Under the pieces are notes generated by a model. That model had not been told where the DNA came from, did no database searches, and saw nothing but the letters and a program-made list of their open reading frames with translations. Both the position numbers and the translations under genes were made by a program. From the NCBI GenBank assembly GCA_020744225.1, contig JAGMWG010000029.1, positions 186,001-250,000 of the forward strand: a DNA stretch of 64,000 bases, given 5' to 3'. The DNA comes from Paraphoma chrysanthemicola (taxonomy: Eukaryota > Ascomycota > Dothideomycetes > Pleosporales > Phaeosphaeriaceae). Shown piece after piece: positions 11,130 to 22,823 of this stretch (positions are counted from its first letter, which is position 1; every line of letters begins with the position of its first letter).

Positions 11130-11555
11130 ATGCACGAATATTCCAAATTTCTGAAGTCAGCATGGGAAGAACTTGACCGTATTGTAAGCCGTAAATCGAA
11201 GTCATGGGACGAAAGATGATTTTCATACAAGCGCGCTTTGTTGAAAGAAGCGTTTTACTAGAATTTGGTCGCTATATTCGGAGGTACGACGCATACACCG
11301 ACACGGGACAATGCGGGGAACGTATGCTTCGTCCCGAAGGATATGAGAGTGGAGGGTAATGTCTGGGCTATCCATCACAACGATCGCAAATTGTCAGAGC
11401 CTGTTCGCTTCGACTCGAACTGGTTCATCGGAAATATTGATAGGCCGTTTCCGGACAGGGTCAAGTATATCGCGTATTGGACCGATCGGCCGTCCTGCCC
11501 TGAGGAGACTCTGGCTGAGCAATGGACGTTCATAAGTGCTTGTAGGCTGGTGTAG
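11130..11555 (+). CDS. Hypothetical small two-exon gene
   Basis: Exon 1 would be 11130-11183 (18 codons from ATG) and exon 2 11262-11555. The intervening 78 bp begins GTAAGC and ends TACTAG, and both junctions are phase 0. The joined product would be 115 aa (116 codons with the stop), with aromatic-rich segments such as VWAIHHND and KYIAYWTD. No family is recognised. The good splice donor and preserved phase are the only support. Confidence 0.3.
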
Positions 11556-12323
11556 GAAATCAAGACTAAGTCAGCTGTCCCTGGCAGTGGGATCGAGGCT
11601 TCAGTGGACATCTATGCTCGCATATCGTGCCTGTGGCGAATACACTGTGTCATAGTGTGTTGGGGTCGCTGCGTTGTAGCAGGAGATAGTCGAATTGGCG
11701 ATTAAAGCTACCCAAGATCTGTTTCAAGCGTCAGCACGAAGCAGAAAGGCCGACCCAGTGAGTAGCGTAGCATGCACGGCAGGATTTGGCAAAGTATGAG
11801 CGCGACACGAAGCATCGACTAAGCACATTTCTCAAGTGACACGACCCTGCTCGTCAACATGCTTGACCATCAAATGTATGTAAAAGTATGTTCTTGAATT
11901 CGTTGCTGCGATAATTGTGTGTTCATTGAATCTTGACGATCGGCATTTTGCCCCAAGTTCCCCGCCAAGTTGCGTCTTCCAGCATTTCAACGCGCCCACC
12001 ATTTTGCCGGCAGAAGTGGCGTACATCTTCACCGCAAACAGCTAGCGTCGGGCACACCCTTCATGCATCCCCTGCATATCTCAAGTGCGGAGTAAGGATC
12101 AGCACAACCACCTTTCCTCACTCCACACTTCGGCAGTGTGTATCTTCCCGGGATATCGGAGCCATTAGGCATGCATGCGCGAGTCGGCCCGCTCGAAGGA
12201 GAGCTTTATCTTGCATGTATTTCTCACATCACGTCTTCTTCGCTGCGCAAGTTTCTAGTCCTCTGCGAACCTGAGTGAGTGTGCGACCACTGGGAAGGCG
12301 ATTCTCTACGTGTACACTCAACC
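11556..12323. other. Intergenic, no gene supported
   Basis: Only short overlapping open frames on both strands without recognisable motifs. The right part is the promoter region of the sugar transporter. No clear TATA box was seen. Confidence 0.5.
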
Positions 12324-13959
12324 ATGGAGTCTTTCGACAAGTCCACCCTTTTCGCGAATCGTAAATGTCTATTGATATGCTCTGCGGTCGCAATTGCGAG
12401 CATGCAGTATGGCCTCGACAGCGCCGCAGTTGGAGGTTTGCAGGCGATGCCGGGTTTTTTGATGGTTTTTGGGTATGAAGACCCAACAAGCCCGCTTGGC
12501 TATGGCATCAGCGTGAGTTGACGGGCCGGCAAATATCCCGACTTTGAAAGCTGACAGCGATACAGTCGACTGTCCAGCAGCTGATGACAAGCTTGATGAA
12601 CCTTGGAGCTTGCGTCTCCGCGATCGTCGCAGGGCCCTTCGGTGCATACTTTGGTCGCAGGCCAGCACTCTGGCTCGCATGTCTAGTATGCTGCGCTGCA
12701 GTCGCGTTGCAGATCGGATCCACGTCACCAGCAGGCCTCTACGTTGGTCGCTTTTTTCTCGGCTTCTCAAATGGCTTCTTTGTTGTCTTTTCGACAGTGT
12801 ATTGCAGTGAGGCTGCACCCGCGCATCTCCGAGAGTACGTTTCATGGGTCTAAAATCAATGAGGTCGGGTGCTGACGCGCGCAGAATCATGGTCGGTCTG
12901 TTCTCGTGGTATGTGAATGTTGGCTCGATTCTCGGTTCCACGGTCGACAACTACACCAAACACCACCTCAACAAGCTCAGCTATCGAATTCCGTTGGCCT
13001 GCATGTTTATCGTTCCTACTATACTCATCATATCATTGTTCTTCGTGCCCGAGAGCCCTCGATGGCTACTCCACCACGACAATCCCGATGCGGCCCGTAA
13101 ATCTCTCGAAAAGCTACGCTTCGATCATGGAGACCAGCTGGAGCTCGAATGGGCCGAGATGGTACGTGGGGTGAATGAAGAGAGGCGCATTGCAAAGAGC
13201 ACTGCATTCCTGGACATGTTCAAGGGCCATGATCTTCGAAGAACACTGCTCTGCTACGCGACGATCGCTTCGCAAGCTGCGTCTGGTGTGTGGTTCTTCA
13301 TCTCGTACTCGACATACTTCTTTACCATTGCCGGCATCACAAAGGCATTCGAGTACACCATCATGCTTACCTGCGTCGGATTTGTTGGTGTTCACCTCGG
13401 CCTGTACTCATTGAAGAATCTCTGCGGACGGCGGACGGTTATGATTCTCGGTGCTCTCAGCTGCGGCTTGTGCCAGCTCGCAACCGGCATCTCTTCGAGC
13501 GTCGCTCCGGGCTCCGTTACAACAGGTAATGTTCTTGTGGCGTTCACGGCGCTCTTCAATTTCTGCTACAATGCGGGCGTCGGTTCGGCAAGCAGCCCTC
13601 TTGCAACGGAGATGGTAAGTTCGCGACTCCGAGCGTCGACAGTAGGCAGCGCCAACGCGTTGGGATATTTCCTCTCCTGGCTCGTTGGATTCTGCTCGCC
13701 GTACTTCATCAATCCTGAGGACCTGAATTGGGGCCCACAGTACTCGTACATTTGGGCCGCCTCGAACTTCATTTGTGTTGTATGGTTCTACTTCTTCATT
13801 CCGGAGACAAAGGCGAGATCGCTCGAGGAGCTCGATGAGATATTCGAAGCCGGGGTCGGCGCGCGGCGGTTCAAGCAGTATCAATGCAGGATCGTGGAGG
13901 ACGCGAAGCAAGATGTGTTTGGGGACAAGCAAGAGGAGCGGACCAAGATTAATGCTTAA
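12324..13959 (+). CDS. MFS sugar (alpha-glucoside/hexose-type) transporter, 510 aa
   Basis: This is a plasma-membrane sugar:H+ symporter of the MFS sugar-porter family. Exons are 12324-12512, 12566-12834 and 12885-13959, with introns of 53 and 50 bp, and phases that close exactly to 511 codons. Sugar-porter signatures are present: FGRRPAL after TM2, the PESPRWLL motif in the central loop, CGRRTVMI between TM8 and TM9, and PETKARSLEELDEIF at the C-terminus. The last motif is typical of maltose/alpha-glucoside-like permeases. Twelve hydrophobic segments can be traced. The ATG at 12324 gives the usual short cytoplasmic N-terminus; upstream in-frame codons are less protein-like. It is convergent with the GPCR gene that follows. 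Substrate cannot be told from sequence alone. Confidence 0.9.
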
Positions 13960-14061
13960 ACAAGGTCGTTGCTATGATTTTCCCCGTCATTCTCGCTTCG
14001 TCACTTTTGCACTGGTGGTGTAGTGGAATGCGTCGAAGACCTCGAACATAAGAAGATCAAA

Positions 14062-15589
14062 TTATCGCAGCTGCAAGCTGATCTCACTCGTACTGCTATT
14101 GCGTGTCTGATGAGTTCTACTGATGCCGTAGACTTGCATCTCAAAGAGCGCTCTCTCATCGCTATCGGCATGTTGGTGCTGAATGTCGAAAGTCTTGCTG
14201 TAAGAGATAGTATGAACGTTTTCCGGTTCTGCGATATCTTTTATGCTGAGGTTGCTTATTGCGCTCGCTTGTCCACCCATCCTCGTTTTGCGACTATTGT
14301 AACCGGAGCCGTACTGTCTTGATGTTCCTCTTCGTGAACCTAGTAACCTTGGAAACATTTGGACAAGCATGACACGGAGTGCAGGCAAGCATGCGCAGAG
14401 AATTCCAACACTTTGCTCAATGTTCGACCAATAAATGATGTCGGTCGAATCCCAAGTTGGGTTCCGTGATGTGGCGAAGTGTACGAGGGATTGCAAACGA
14501 AGCGCAGACACGACAGTGACGCTATAGACGGATCAGCACAGACTAATGAATCAAAGAAGATGTTTGTAGACTTACAAGGTACCAAGAAAGAACATGAAAG
14601 CAACACTAAGCTTTTTCCGCCACGACAGCTGGATCTGGGAGACTTCGTACAGCGGTATTGCCAACATGCAGATGTCCAAGACAATGGAGATAATCGCATT
14701 CGACCAGTTGAGCGCGTTGATATTGACGCACTTGCCTGGAGTCTCATGATCCCACGATTTCCAGTAGAAGCTAACAGGTTGACATTGGAAGATGCCAGCA
14801 AGCACAAATACGATGCCCCAGAGAGCAGTGAAGCCACCTGCCGCCCAGAGTAGTTTCCGAGTGGTTGGTTTCGGGAAGATTCGTAACAGGAAGAACAGCA
14901 ATGATAGCTTGATGAGGGTGCTTTGTAGGAAGTACAGTATCTCCATGACGTATAAAAAGTGAACGAAATTGGTGATGTTTTCGAACGGCACAGTCCAGAC
15001 ATCCCTGCCCAAGCCATTGGGTATGCTGCCTCGATCGAGCAGTATGATGGATGGGACCCCGGAGACCAAAGCGGCAATTATCAAGTAATCATCCCATCCT
15101 AGCGACGCCGCTGAAAACATCTGGTTATGGACGACGCGTGTAACAACGCTTAAGGCCGATACCACAGATAGGACGATATTGGACACCCGAATCGTGTCTC
15201 CCTTGATGCGGACGGGCGCATCGCAAGCGGTGGCAGTAGTGTTTTTAGTGGCTTCGGGACAGTAGCTCTCAGCACATCGCCTCGAAAGGTAGCAATAATT
15301 CGACTTACCCAAAGCTTGTCTAATGGAACAAGACCGAATGACGCAGGCCTCAATCTCGTTTTGAAATTTGACATTGGTGCAAACACATGTCTGATTAGTG
15401 GGTGCACAGGCTGAGCCAGCTATCGCCGTGGCTAAGCATGATTGCTGAGACAGATTTAGCGTCAATGATCATGCGGAAGCTCAAGGTACGTACAGCACAT
15501 TGAGGAATTGACGAAACGAGTGAGTCAGTCTGCGCAATCACGGTCGATCTCCATGCCAGGACTGGGAATAGCAAGCCTAGAGGCCTCAT
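14062..15589 (-). CDS. CFEM-domain Pth11-like G-protein-coupled receptor, 455 aa
   Basis: This is a fungal-specific seven-helix receptor with an extracellular CFEM domain, the group that includes Magnaporthe Pth11. Exons on the minus strand are 15494-15589, 15309-15444, 14576-15251 and 14062-14521, totalling 456 codons. It starts with a signal peptide (MRPLGLLFPVLAW), then CFEM cysteines beginning IPQCAQSCLATAI and CVCTN. After splicing the canonical QALATKNTTATAC junction to the first helix is restored. Hydrophobic helices follow, with the family motifs LGWDDYLIIAAL and NPTWDS and a last-helix segment VGILCACLPALRVML. The 57-bp intron at 15252-15308 has no stop and keeps frame, so a naive ORF call would retain it. 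The C-terminal tail is Ser/Thr-rich, as is common in these receptors. Confidence 0.9.
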
Positions 15590-17854
15590 AATGGTTTGGC
15601 GCAGCAGGCGCAAAACGTCATCGAATGTGGGGATCCAGCGTAAACACTGCTGACATTCCCAGAGCAGAAAGAGAGCTCGGTGAGTGCAGTTCAAATCCAG
15701 GCGGTATATCCTATGATGCTGAAGAAGTGGGTTTGATGGAGCAGCACATTTCGCAGTCTTCAAGTCACCAGGGAGAGCACCCTATATAGACGGCTTGCAT
15801 CGCGTCGCCTGGTATAGAAAATTTCCCGCATATTCGGGGAATCGGCATGGCCACTTTCAAGACGGACACAAGACTTTCAAGCACCTAATGCACTACTGAC
15901 CCGCAGCTAGAAACCTGGGGTACGGCCCACCAAAGAAAGGACACATACTGCGGAGGATGCATTGTCTTCCGCTGCCGGAAGCAAGAGGGCTGCCCATAGC
16001 CATCACACCAGCGGCTGATCCTTGAATTTGCACCAATAGCGCGGCGCCGGGATGTGGAGGTACGGTGCCGACGACATTGCAGAAGGTTCTAGCGTCGCCA
16101 GAGACAAGCCTCCGGGTTTCATTGTATGGGATGCAATGTCTTAGCGTGATGACCACGGTAGCTTGTGCGTCAGGCTCGTGCACTAGTCTTTCAGGAGGCG
16201 AGCAACCACGATGAACGAGCCTACCTCGGTATGGGATGAGTTAGCGAAACGCAAGCTGAGCAGAGAAACGAGAGGAGCACCGTACGCATCCAGTACGCTC
16301 ACCATGTCGATCTCGGTAGATGACACTATTGTTTCGGTCTGGTGATCGTGAATGATGTTAGGGAGGGATGTCGTGGTTTGAGATGACACAAGTGCAATTG
16401 ATTTGCAAGTGCATCGCTAATAACTTTCTCAGGTAAGCCAATGACGACCCCCTGCGCGTGGCGCTTCAGTCGCTTAATTTTGACAGCCCTCTAGTCATTC
16501 TCGGGACGTTCAATTGGGACACCGTCGCTAGCGCAAGCCAATGCAGTCGAGTTCACATACGAAGTACGAAGTTTGCATGCTCTTGAGCCTCCGCCTCTCC
16601 TCATCAAGTTCACACAGACGTGATGTGCCATGCCGCGCCTCAGGCGAATGCTTTCGTGGTGGTAGGATCTTGCAAAAAGAAAGCAACCGAAAAAAAGACT
16701 GTGAGGTGGTTCGAATCTGACATGAAAGGAGAAGAAGCGGGGTGGTGATGGATACTGTAGCCCGTCAAAGGCTATTTGAAAATGTAAGTGTCGTGCATCA
16801 CGCCAAGCAAGATGAGCGCTGAAGTCCGATCCTCTGCAACACGGCAGGCCTTCCGGCACCAATCGAATAAATGTACATACACACCTCACCACGATACAAG
16901 CACCGTACCGCACATGGGGTAACTTTGCACGATTCTTCCAACCACCGGGCCGTATGTTTTGGACCGGCTGACTAACAAGAGGAATGCGCAAGGATGATCA
17001 ACCCTGAATCTAAGGTTGAGTCTATTCCTAAGACCTCCTCACACAATGAGCAGCATGTAGCGGTCTCTGCATAGGTTGCAAATGTCATTACAAATATCTA
17101 TACCTAGGTATGGTCACATCAGGCAATCAAATAAGCATAACGATAATCTCAAATTATTGAGACACCAAAGCACAGATTGTACAAACCACAAGCGTCAAGG
17201 CAGTATTAAAAGCGCTAAGGGCGCTTGTCCATCCTCTCGCAGCACGCAAATCAGTCAGACCGCTTCTTCTGTCTCTGTCCGTGTCAGGCGTGCCAGCTCA
17301 ATCAATCATGGAACCCCGAAAGCCGGATGCACACAGTACTCACGCACCTCATATGCGCCACGCATAGCCTTCAAGTTTCGCATTCCGGAGACATGTCGTC
17401 TCAACCTGGAATTGATCGTCGTTCCACCCCACACAATGACGTCTAGTATCGATTGGAACAGAATCACAAGGCGGAACATCATCCCGTAGATTCCCGGGTC
17501 GCTGATCTGGTGAGATCACCGCATGCACGGACCACACGTTTTCAAGAGGTCCTTTCTGGCTTCAGAACATGGAGCCTTCTCATTCGTGCAATCAACCGAG
17601 GATATTTCGTTCTATCTGAACCAATTGCAACGACACAGACCAAATGCAACCACACAAAGTACAGGTACATGGAGTGCGGACCGTGAGTTCAGGCTGTGAT
17701 TGTTACTCTGGGAGTTTGCCAGTTGACAGGATTCGCTATGGTCCCAAGAGGATATCGGCTATACCTCCTGGATACATCGCAAGACTAATGCTACCCCATC
17801 GGATCGGAATGCTTTGTTCCGTGTGCCTCTAGCCTTGCTCACTGTCAATTAATT

Positions 17855-18163
17855 TCAATGCTTGCGGGTTTTGCAGAATCTCTTCCACCGTTCCTGGCAT
17901 TCCCACTTCTTCAACTCCAGATCTTTATGCTTCCTCCATATAATCTCGTAACGGACAAGCTCGTACTGTGCTCGTCGCTCAGCCATGCGATAGAGATGTG
18001 TGCGGAGTTCGAGTGAGCGCTTTGAGCGCTTTGGGCCGGTGCTAGCGTTGTGACTAGGTCTGTTTGCACATTCATTGTCGCCGTCATCTTCGTGAGCATC
18101 CTCCTGAGAAAGAACGGCATTGTACTCGTTCTCGTTCCCTAAATCTTGGCCGTCTTGCTTCAT
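17855..18163 (-). CDS. Hypothetical 102-aa charged, helical protein
   Basis: One exon runs from ATG at 18163 to a stop at 17855. The N-terminal half is acidic (NENEYN, EDAHEDDGD). The C-terminal half is strongly basic and predicted helical, with ERRAQYELVRYEIIW and KKWECQERWKRF, rich in Arg, Lys, Glu and Trp. This amphipathic pattern looks coding rather than random, but I recognise no family. No signal peptide or membrane segment. It could be the last exon of a longer gene. Confidence 0.35.
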   Translation of the reverse strand: MKQDGQDLGNENEYNAVLSQEDAHEDDGDNECANRPSHNASTGPKRSKRSLELRTHLYRMAERRAQYELVRYEIIWRKHKDLELKKWECQERWKRFCKTRKH

Positions 18164-18715
18164 TGACTCCTTTATGCACGGTTGAGCTTGGCGAGTGTGT
18201 GTAAGTCATGCACGTGCTCCTGCGCACAGCGTTGCGATTCTGCATCGAGTCAGGTCCTGATGAAGATCATGAGTCATATTTAGCTCACCTGTCAAGTCGT
18301 GCTCGCTCGCATTGCGAAAGGCGAGGAGCCGTGTTTGTGCGCTTATTGGTGCCTCGAACGGTCTCATGATGGGGGCTAGCCGTGAATTGCGGCGGAGATA
18401 GGGATTGAAAGAAGAAACGGCGTTGGTTGAGCAGCTTCAATCCAAATTGGCGTGGTCATGAGACGAGGTTCGTTTGGCAAACGGTGCTAACGACAGTGAA
18501 GGTGAAGGTGAGAGTAAGCCAGTCTCCCCGCCTGCGTTCGAACCATGCGAAACCATTACCTGCTGCCAAACCCCAGATGCACGAACTTATCTTCCGTATC
18601 AGTTTTCGAGGGACCAAAAGCGCTCTTCAAGCTCCTTCACTTATCATCTGATCCTCGTAGCCCTCCTCAATCGTCGCCAATCCAGCTCTCTCTCGCTTGC
18701 ACTCCATCACCCCCT

Positions 18716-18991
18716 TCATGAGTGCTCTAACATACGCCTCCTTCTCCGTGCCCTCTTCTTTCGCCGCGTTCTCCATGCACTCTTCCTCCGCCGTATTCTT
18801 CCTTCCGCCTTCTTTTCCGTGATCGACATCTGTCCTAATTCCTTAGCTAGATCAAATTCATTCAGTCCAGTCACATCTCTCAGCTTGCTCGCCTGCCCTC
18901 GATCGAGGTTCGGGTCCATATTTAGCCAGACCTCATTTTGGCACTTGCAATGTCGTGACTCACCTGTAGATATCTCTCCCAAGCGACACAA
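18716..18991 (-). CDS. Possible exon of an unknown basic protein
   Basis: The frame contains a protein-like stretch from about NMDPNLDRGQASKL through GLNEFDLAKELGQM, ending in an Arg/Lys-rich tail (RRRKSAWRTRRKKRARRR). A frame just upstream on the same strand (about 18977-19311) is also partly protein-like and ends at a good GTGAGT donor near 18962. A spliced gene is therefore possible, but I could not fix its exons. Confidence 0.2.
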   Translation of the reverse strand: MCRLGEISTGESRHCKCQNEVWLNMDPNLDRGQASKLRDVTGLNEFDLAKELGQMSITEKKAEGRIRRRKSAWRTRRKKRARRRRRMLEHS

Positions 18992-20378
18992 CTCTCACAT
19001 GCACACACCCAAGCGAAAAACTCAAGCTCGCGACGCGAGTCTCTGTCATTATTGTCGCGAGCGTGTGGCGAAGATGGAGAACGCGATTTGCGACTCAAAT
19101 ACTGGCCCCATCCTGCCCTTCTAATGGGAAAGCGATGCGTGACCAAGCGTGACTGGCTTATCCTAGGTGGTGAATCTGGCGGCAAGCGGTGGTGGGTTGG
19201 CGTGACAGGTGGACGACTGGAGCGAGTGGTGTCATGCCGGAGGTGTATCGCATTGTTTCGAGACGAGCGAAGCTTGTTTATCCTGCAAACAACTTGGCAC
19301 TGGTCTGTCATTCTTGATGACGAGGCAGTCTGGAAATAGTAACGTAGTGCTGGTATGAGGCAAGGGAAGGCGCGGTGTTCTTAGGACGGCACGAGCACAT
19401 GACTTACTGGGGTTGAGGTGAGAGCAAGGACAATACACAGTGGGTTGAAATACATCAAAGAAGGATCGTCTGGAATAGATAAAGATCTCCACTCGAGATA
19501 ATCGTGCTAAAATCAGTCATGTAGGCATCCTAGTGTTTCCATTTTGACTAGCTCCGGTACAACTACCACTTTCCCACCCTCCTCTTCCAGCACTCGACCA
19601 CACCATCCTACAGGCCCTTTGTATCTATATAATTCTCATCAATTCTTCTCCCTTTCCCGCCGTTCGTATAAGCGAAGCGTGGATGTTCCCAACGCATTTC
19701 ACTGCTGTTTGAAACAATAGATGAAAGTCTTTGGGGATAGACAAGACTACACGAACAAGAATTTCGAAGTCGGTACTCGCATAGGATTCGTCCGACATGC
19801 CGCACAGCCTTATGCTGTGCTTCTCCTCTATCTAGGGACCTTAGCCGCAAGAGTAGCAAATTGGGACTAAGGAGAGCTAGCTTGTCCAGGCGAGCGGCGA
19901 CCGGGGGTGCGTCACGACTACGGAACACCAAAACCTCAGACAAGCTACTAACTTCAACGTGTCAAAACGCTATACTACAGAAGCTATCAAGAACGCAATT
20001 GTAGCAATGAGATTACAAGAAATAGAAGAAAAATCTACGTATGTATGGGCGCCATGAGTAGCGATGCAGGGAGCTGGAGAGGCGGTATTAGTCGGTTGGC
20101 TGGAGCTCCGGAGGTTCGGTGTCGGGCTCCGAGGGCCCCTAAGAAACCAAGCCAGAGACACACCTAACAGCCAGTACGGCTTGAGACAGACACCAACCCC
20201 GATGCCCATCGAGCATACCGTACAACAACACTACGCACACTAATAACCGAAATACCACCAACAAACTACATGTCTCTGTATGAAGAAGCAGTTAAGAGAG
20301 TAGGATAGCCCTCAGCAGCCTCGCGCTACAAACTAAAAGTAAAAGGCAGGCGGAGAACATCGAATCTGCGAAAGATGC

Positions 20379-22529
20379 ATGCCTATCGCCGCTAGCTATG
20401 ATACTCTATTTGGAGTTAACAGCGCTGGTGTAGCAGCGACGAATAGGCCCAACTTTTCTACGACCTTGATGGACGCAGTCGCGAATTCAGAGTCCTGTTG
20501 GCACTGTGGATGGATAGCTTTTCTTTCCATGAGCTCTTGGTTCAGTGACATAAAGGAGGCTATGAACTCTCCAGGCTTTCACAAAAACAAGGTGATCATA
20601 GGCTGGCAATCCATACCCATGCACGACGGACAGCGAGACTCCCCGTCCGTTGAACGTATCCGAATATCGTACGCCACGACTGAGGATAATTCCAAAGAGA
20701 AGACTATGACGTTTTCCAAATCTGTAGGCATACCACGCAACCTCTCGTCCATCGTAATCGAGGCACATTCAATCGTAGCAAAAACCGAATCACTAGATTG
20801 GATATCGAATGAGCCGTATGCGGGCCGGATTCGACCTACAATGGTGGACGACCAGCTACTAAAGCGCTGGAAACGACACTGTCTTGAATATCATGGCGGC
20901 ACTTGTGATCAGACATTCATGACTCATCGGGTCGGGCATCTCCGGTTCGTCGACGTTGTTGACAGATGCGTCGTTCAGTTCGTCCCCAACACGGTCACTT
21001 GGACGGCCTTGAGCTACTGCTGGGGCGGTCCCCAGCATCATGCATTGCAGAGGAAGAACCTGGAGGAATACTTCCTACCGGAATCTTTAGTAGACGAATT
21101 CCTCCCTCAAGGCATCATCGACGCAATGACAATTACTCGGGCCTTAGATGAGCGCTACATATGGATCGATAGTCTCTGTATTTTGCAAGATGACGACAAG
21201 GATAAATTGGACGTCTTAGCTGCGATGGGCACTATCTATGCCCATGCAGTTGTCACCATTATCAATGCCGCGAACGAAAAAGTAGCCCAGGGAATGCCCG
21301 GAGTCAGTATTCCACGCAGAATGCAGCAGATGCATCGACTGAAGCACTTTTGGTTGGTAGAAGCGTTGGATATCCCCCAGAGCTCAGCGTGGCAAGGTTA
21401 TCTTCATGGGACTATTTGGAATTCTAGGGGCTGGACTTTCCAAGAAGGACTTCTGTCTCGCCGCTGTCTGATCATCAGTACCGATCAAGTCTATTGGCAA
21501 TGTAAGACAGCTTCATGGTGTGAAGATAGCTGCTGGGAGGGAACAAAAGACGGGGAATTCTATCGCCACTACTCCGGCTCGAACATCATGAGCAAGTTGA
21601 CTGATCATACAGAAGAAGACTGGATGAAGATCTACAGGAGCATACTCGGAGCTTACTTCGAACGTGAACTCACGTCTGAGAGCGACCGTCTTGGCGCTGT
21701 GCAAGCTATCCTAGATGTGCTCCGTCGCGATGACGAGGACGCCTACTTCTGGGGAATGCCAACAGGCCACATGGAAATGGCGCTTTCCTGGACTCTCCAC
21801 AAACCCCGGAACACGAGACGAGAATGTGACGCGAAGTTTATGGACCCTGGAGAGGAGATTCAGTCCGCTCCATTTCCCAGTTGGTCATGGTTAGGTTGGC
21901 ACGGCTTCATCCCAATGCCGGCCGTGGACCGAGCATTGCTAGGTGGTAGACTTGGTCTAAAATTTTACCGCATCTTGCATGATGGAGTCCCAAAAGCACT
22001 TGTAGAGAAACCGTTTATTGGGCCAGAACGAGATTTCTCCAAGAAGGACTATATGAGGTACCAGGATATACATGACCAGATCGGATATCCTAGGGGCTTG
22101 ACGCATCCCTGCTTCAATTACGACAAGCAATTCGTCAGTCGCACTGACATCCCGCAATGTGTCCTTTCGAGTAGAAGAGCCCCGTCACTCCTGTGCTTCT
22201 GGACGAGCACTGCAGTTCTCAACATGAAGTATGAAGGCTGGAATGCATATCATCGCTGCCCCGCAATCTCTCTCGCTCACGGCAGTGTCTTTTTCTATAG
22301 CGCCTGGGAGAATGACGAGGCTTACAAGCCGAATGGAGAAGGAAAATTCATTGTCATCGGGACGGAAAGAACTCGCATGTCTCATGGAGGAAACGTGACA
22401 GTGAACTTGCTTCTTGTAGATCAGGACGAGGACGGAGTTTCGCATCGGCGCCGTCTTGTGACGTATACTCCAGAGGAGATGTGGCAGAGTCTCGAGAATC
22501 GGGAATGGGAACTAATCTTTCTAGCTTAA
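20379..22529 (+). CDS. HET-domain protein, 716 aa
   Basis: Heterokaryon incompatibility (HET) family: in fungi such proteins take part in non-self recognition and programmed cell death after fusion of unlike hyphae. The three HET blocks are clear: TALSYCWGG at 209-217, YIWIDSLCILQDDD at 260-273 and RGWTFQEGLLSRR at 350-362. A long N-terminal part (1-200) and a C-terminal part with WSWLGWHG follow the pattern of stand-alone fungal HET proteins of 600-750 aa. It is one exon starting at ATG 20379. The stop lies only about 10 bp from the first RIPed sequence at 22530, so the gene is at the edge of a heterochromatin-like block yet itself shows no stop mutations. Confidence 0.9.
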   Translation: MPIAASYDTLFGVNSAGVAATNRPNFSTTLMDAVANSESCWHCGWIAFLSMSSWFSDIKEAMNSPGFHKNKVIIGWQSIPMHDGQRDSPSVERIRISYATTEDNSKEKTMTFSKSVGIPRNLSSIVIEAHSIVAKTESLDWISNEPYAGRIRPTMVDDQLLKRWKRHCLEYHGGTCDQTFMTHRVGHLRFVDVVDRCVVQFVPNTVTWTALSYCWGGPQHHALQRKNLEEYFLPESLVDEFLPQGIIDAMTITRALDERYIWIDSLCILQDDDKDKLDVLAAMGTIYAHAVVTIINAANEKVAQGMPGVSIPRRMQQMHRLKHFWLVEALDIPQSSAWQGYLHGTIWNSRGWTFQEGLLSRRCLIISTDQVYWQCKTASWCEDSCWEGTKDGEFYRHYSGSNIMSKLTDHTEEDWMKIYRSILGAYFERELTSESDRLGAVQAILDVLRRDDEDAYFWGMPTGHMEMALSWTLHKPRNTRRECDAKFMDPGEEIQSAPFPSWSWLGWHGFIPMPAVDRALLGGRLGLKFYRILHDGVPKALVEKPFIGPERDFSKKDYMRYQDIHDQIGYPRGLTHPCFNYDKQFVSRTDIPQCVLSSRRAPSLLCFWTSTAVLNMKYEGWNAYHRCPAISLAHGSVFFYSAWENDEAYKPNGEGKFIVIGTERTRMSHGGNVTVNLLLVDQDEDGVSHRRRLVTYTPEEMWQSLENREWELIFLA

Positions 22530-22823
22530 TATAAGATGTAGTCAAACTAAGAAGAAGATAAAAAGAAAGAACGAGGTTTTGACATTAAGAGAGCTACAAA
22601 GAGCACTTATATATATAATCAAGATAAGTAAGTAAGTAAAGTTAAATTAACTAAAAGATACAGTTTATACATACTTATTAAACTAAGATACTAGACTACT
22701 ACTTAAGTACCTCCTAACTGTAAGGCAAAAAGGTAAAGCTTATAGTAGCTACTTTTACGTCTAGTAATTTAGTATTATTAGTAGTCTCTAGTATTCATAC
22801 TATACCTAGGCTTAAAATAGGTA

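Larger units (their letters stand above)
15590..20378. other. 4.8-kb gene-poor interval with weak ORFs
   Basis: GC content is normal and there is no RIP signature, but no recognisable gene. Weak open frames on the minus strand include 15893-16183, 16183-16389 (68 codons, starting MSSQTTTSLPN), 16491-16991 and 19608-19943. None has a motif or a convincing intron. Two slightly better candidates are listed separately (17855-18163 and 18716-18991). The right end is the promoter of the HET gene. Confidence 0.5.

Noticed and set aside
13408..13932. Minus-strand frame of 174 codons
   Set aside because: It is the antisense shadow of the last exon of the sugar transporter.
16700..16730. GGTTCGAATCT resembling a tRNA T-loop
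   Set aside because: No matching acceptor stem, anticodon arm or D-arm could be built around it.
18474..19124. Plus-strand frame of 216 codons
   Set aside because: Pyrimidine-run composition, no motif, and better protein-like content on the opposite strand.
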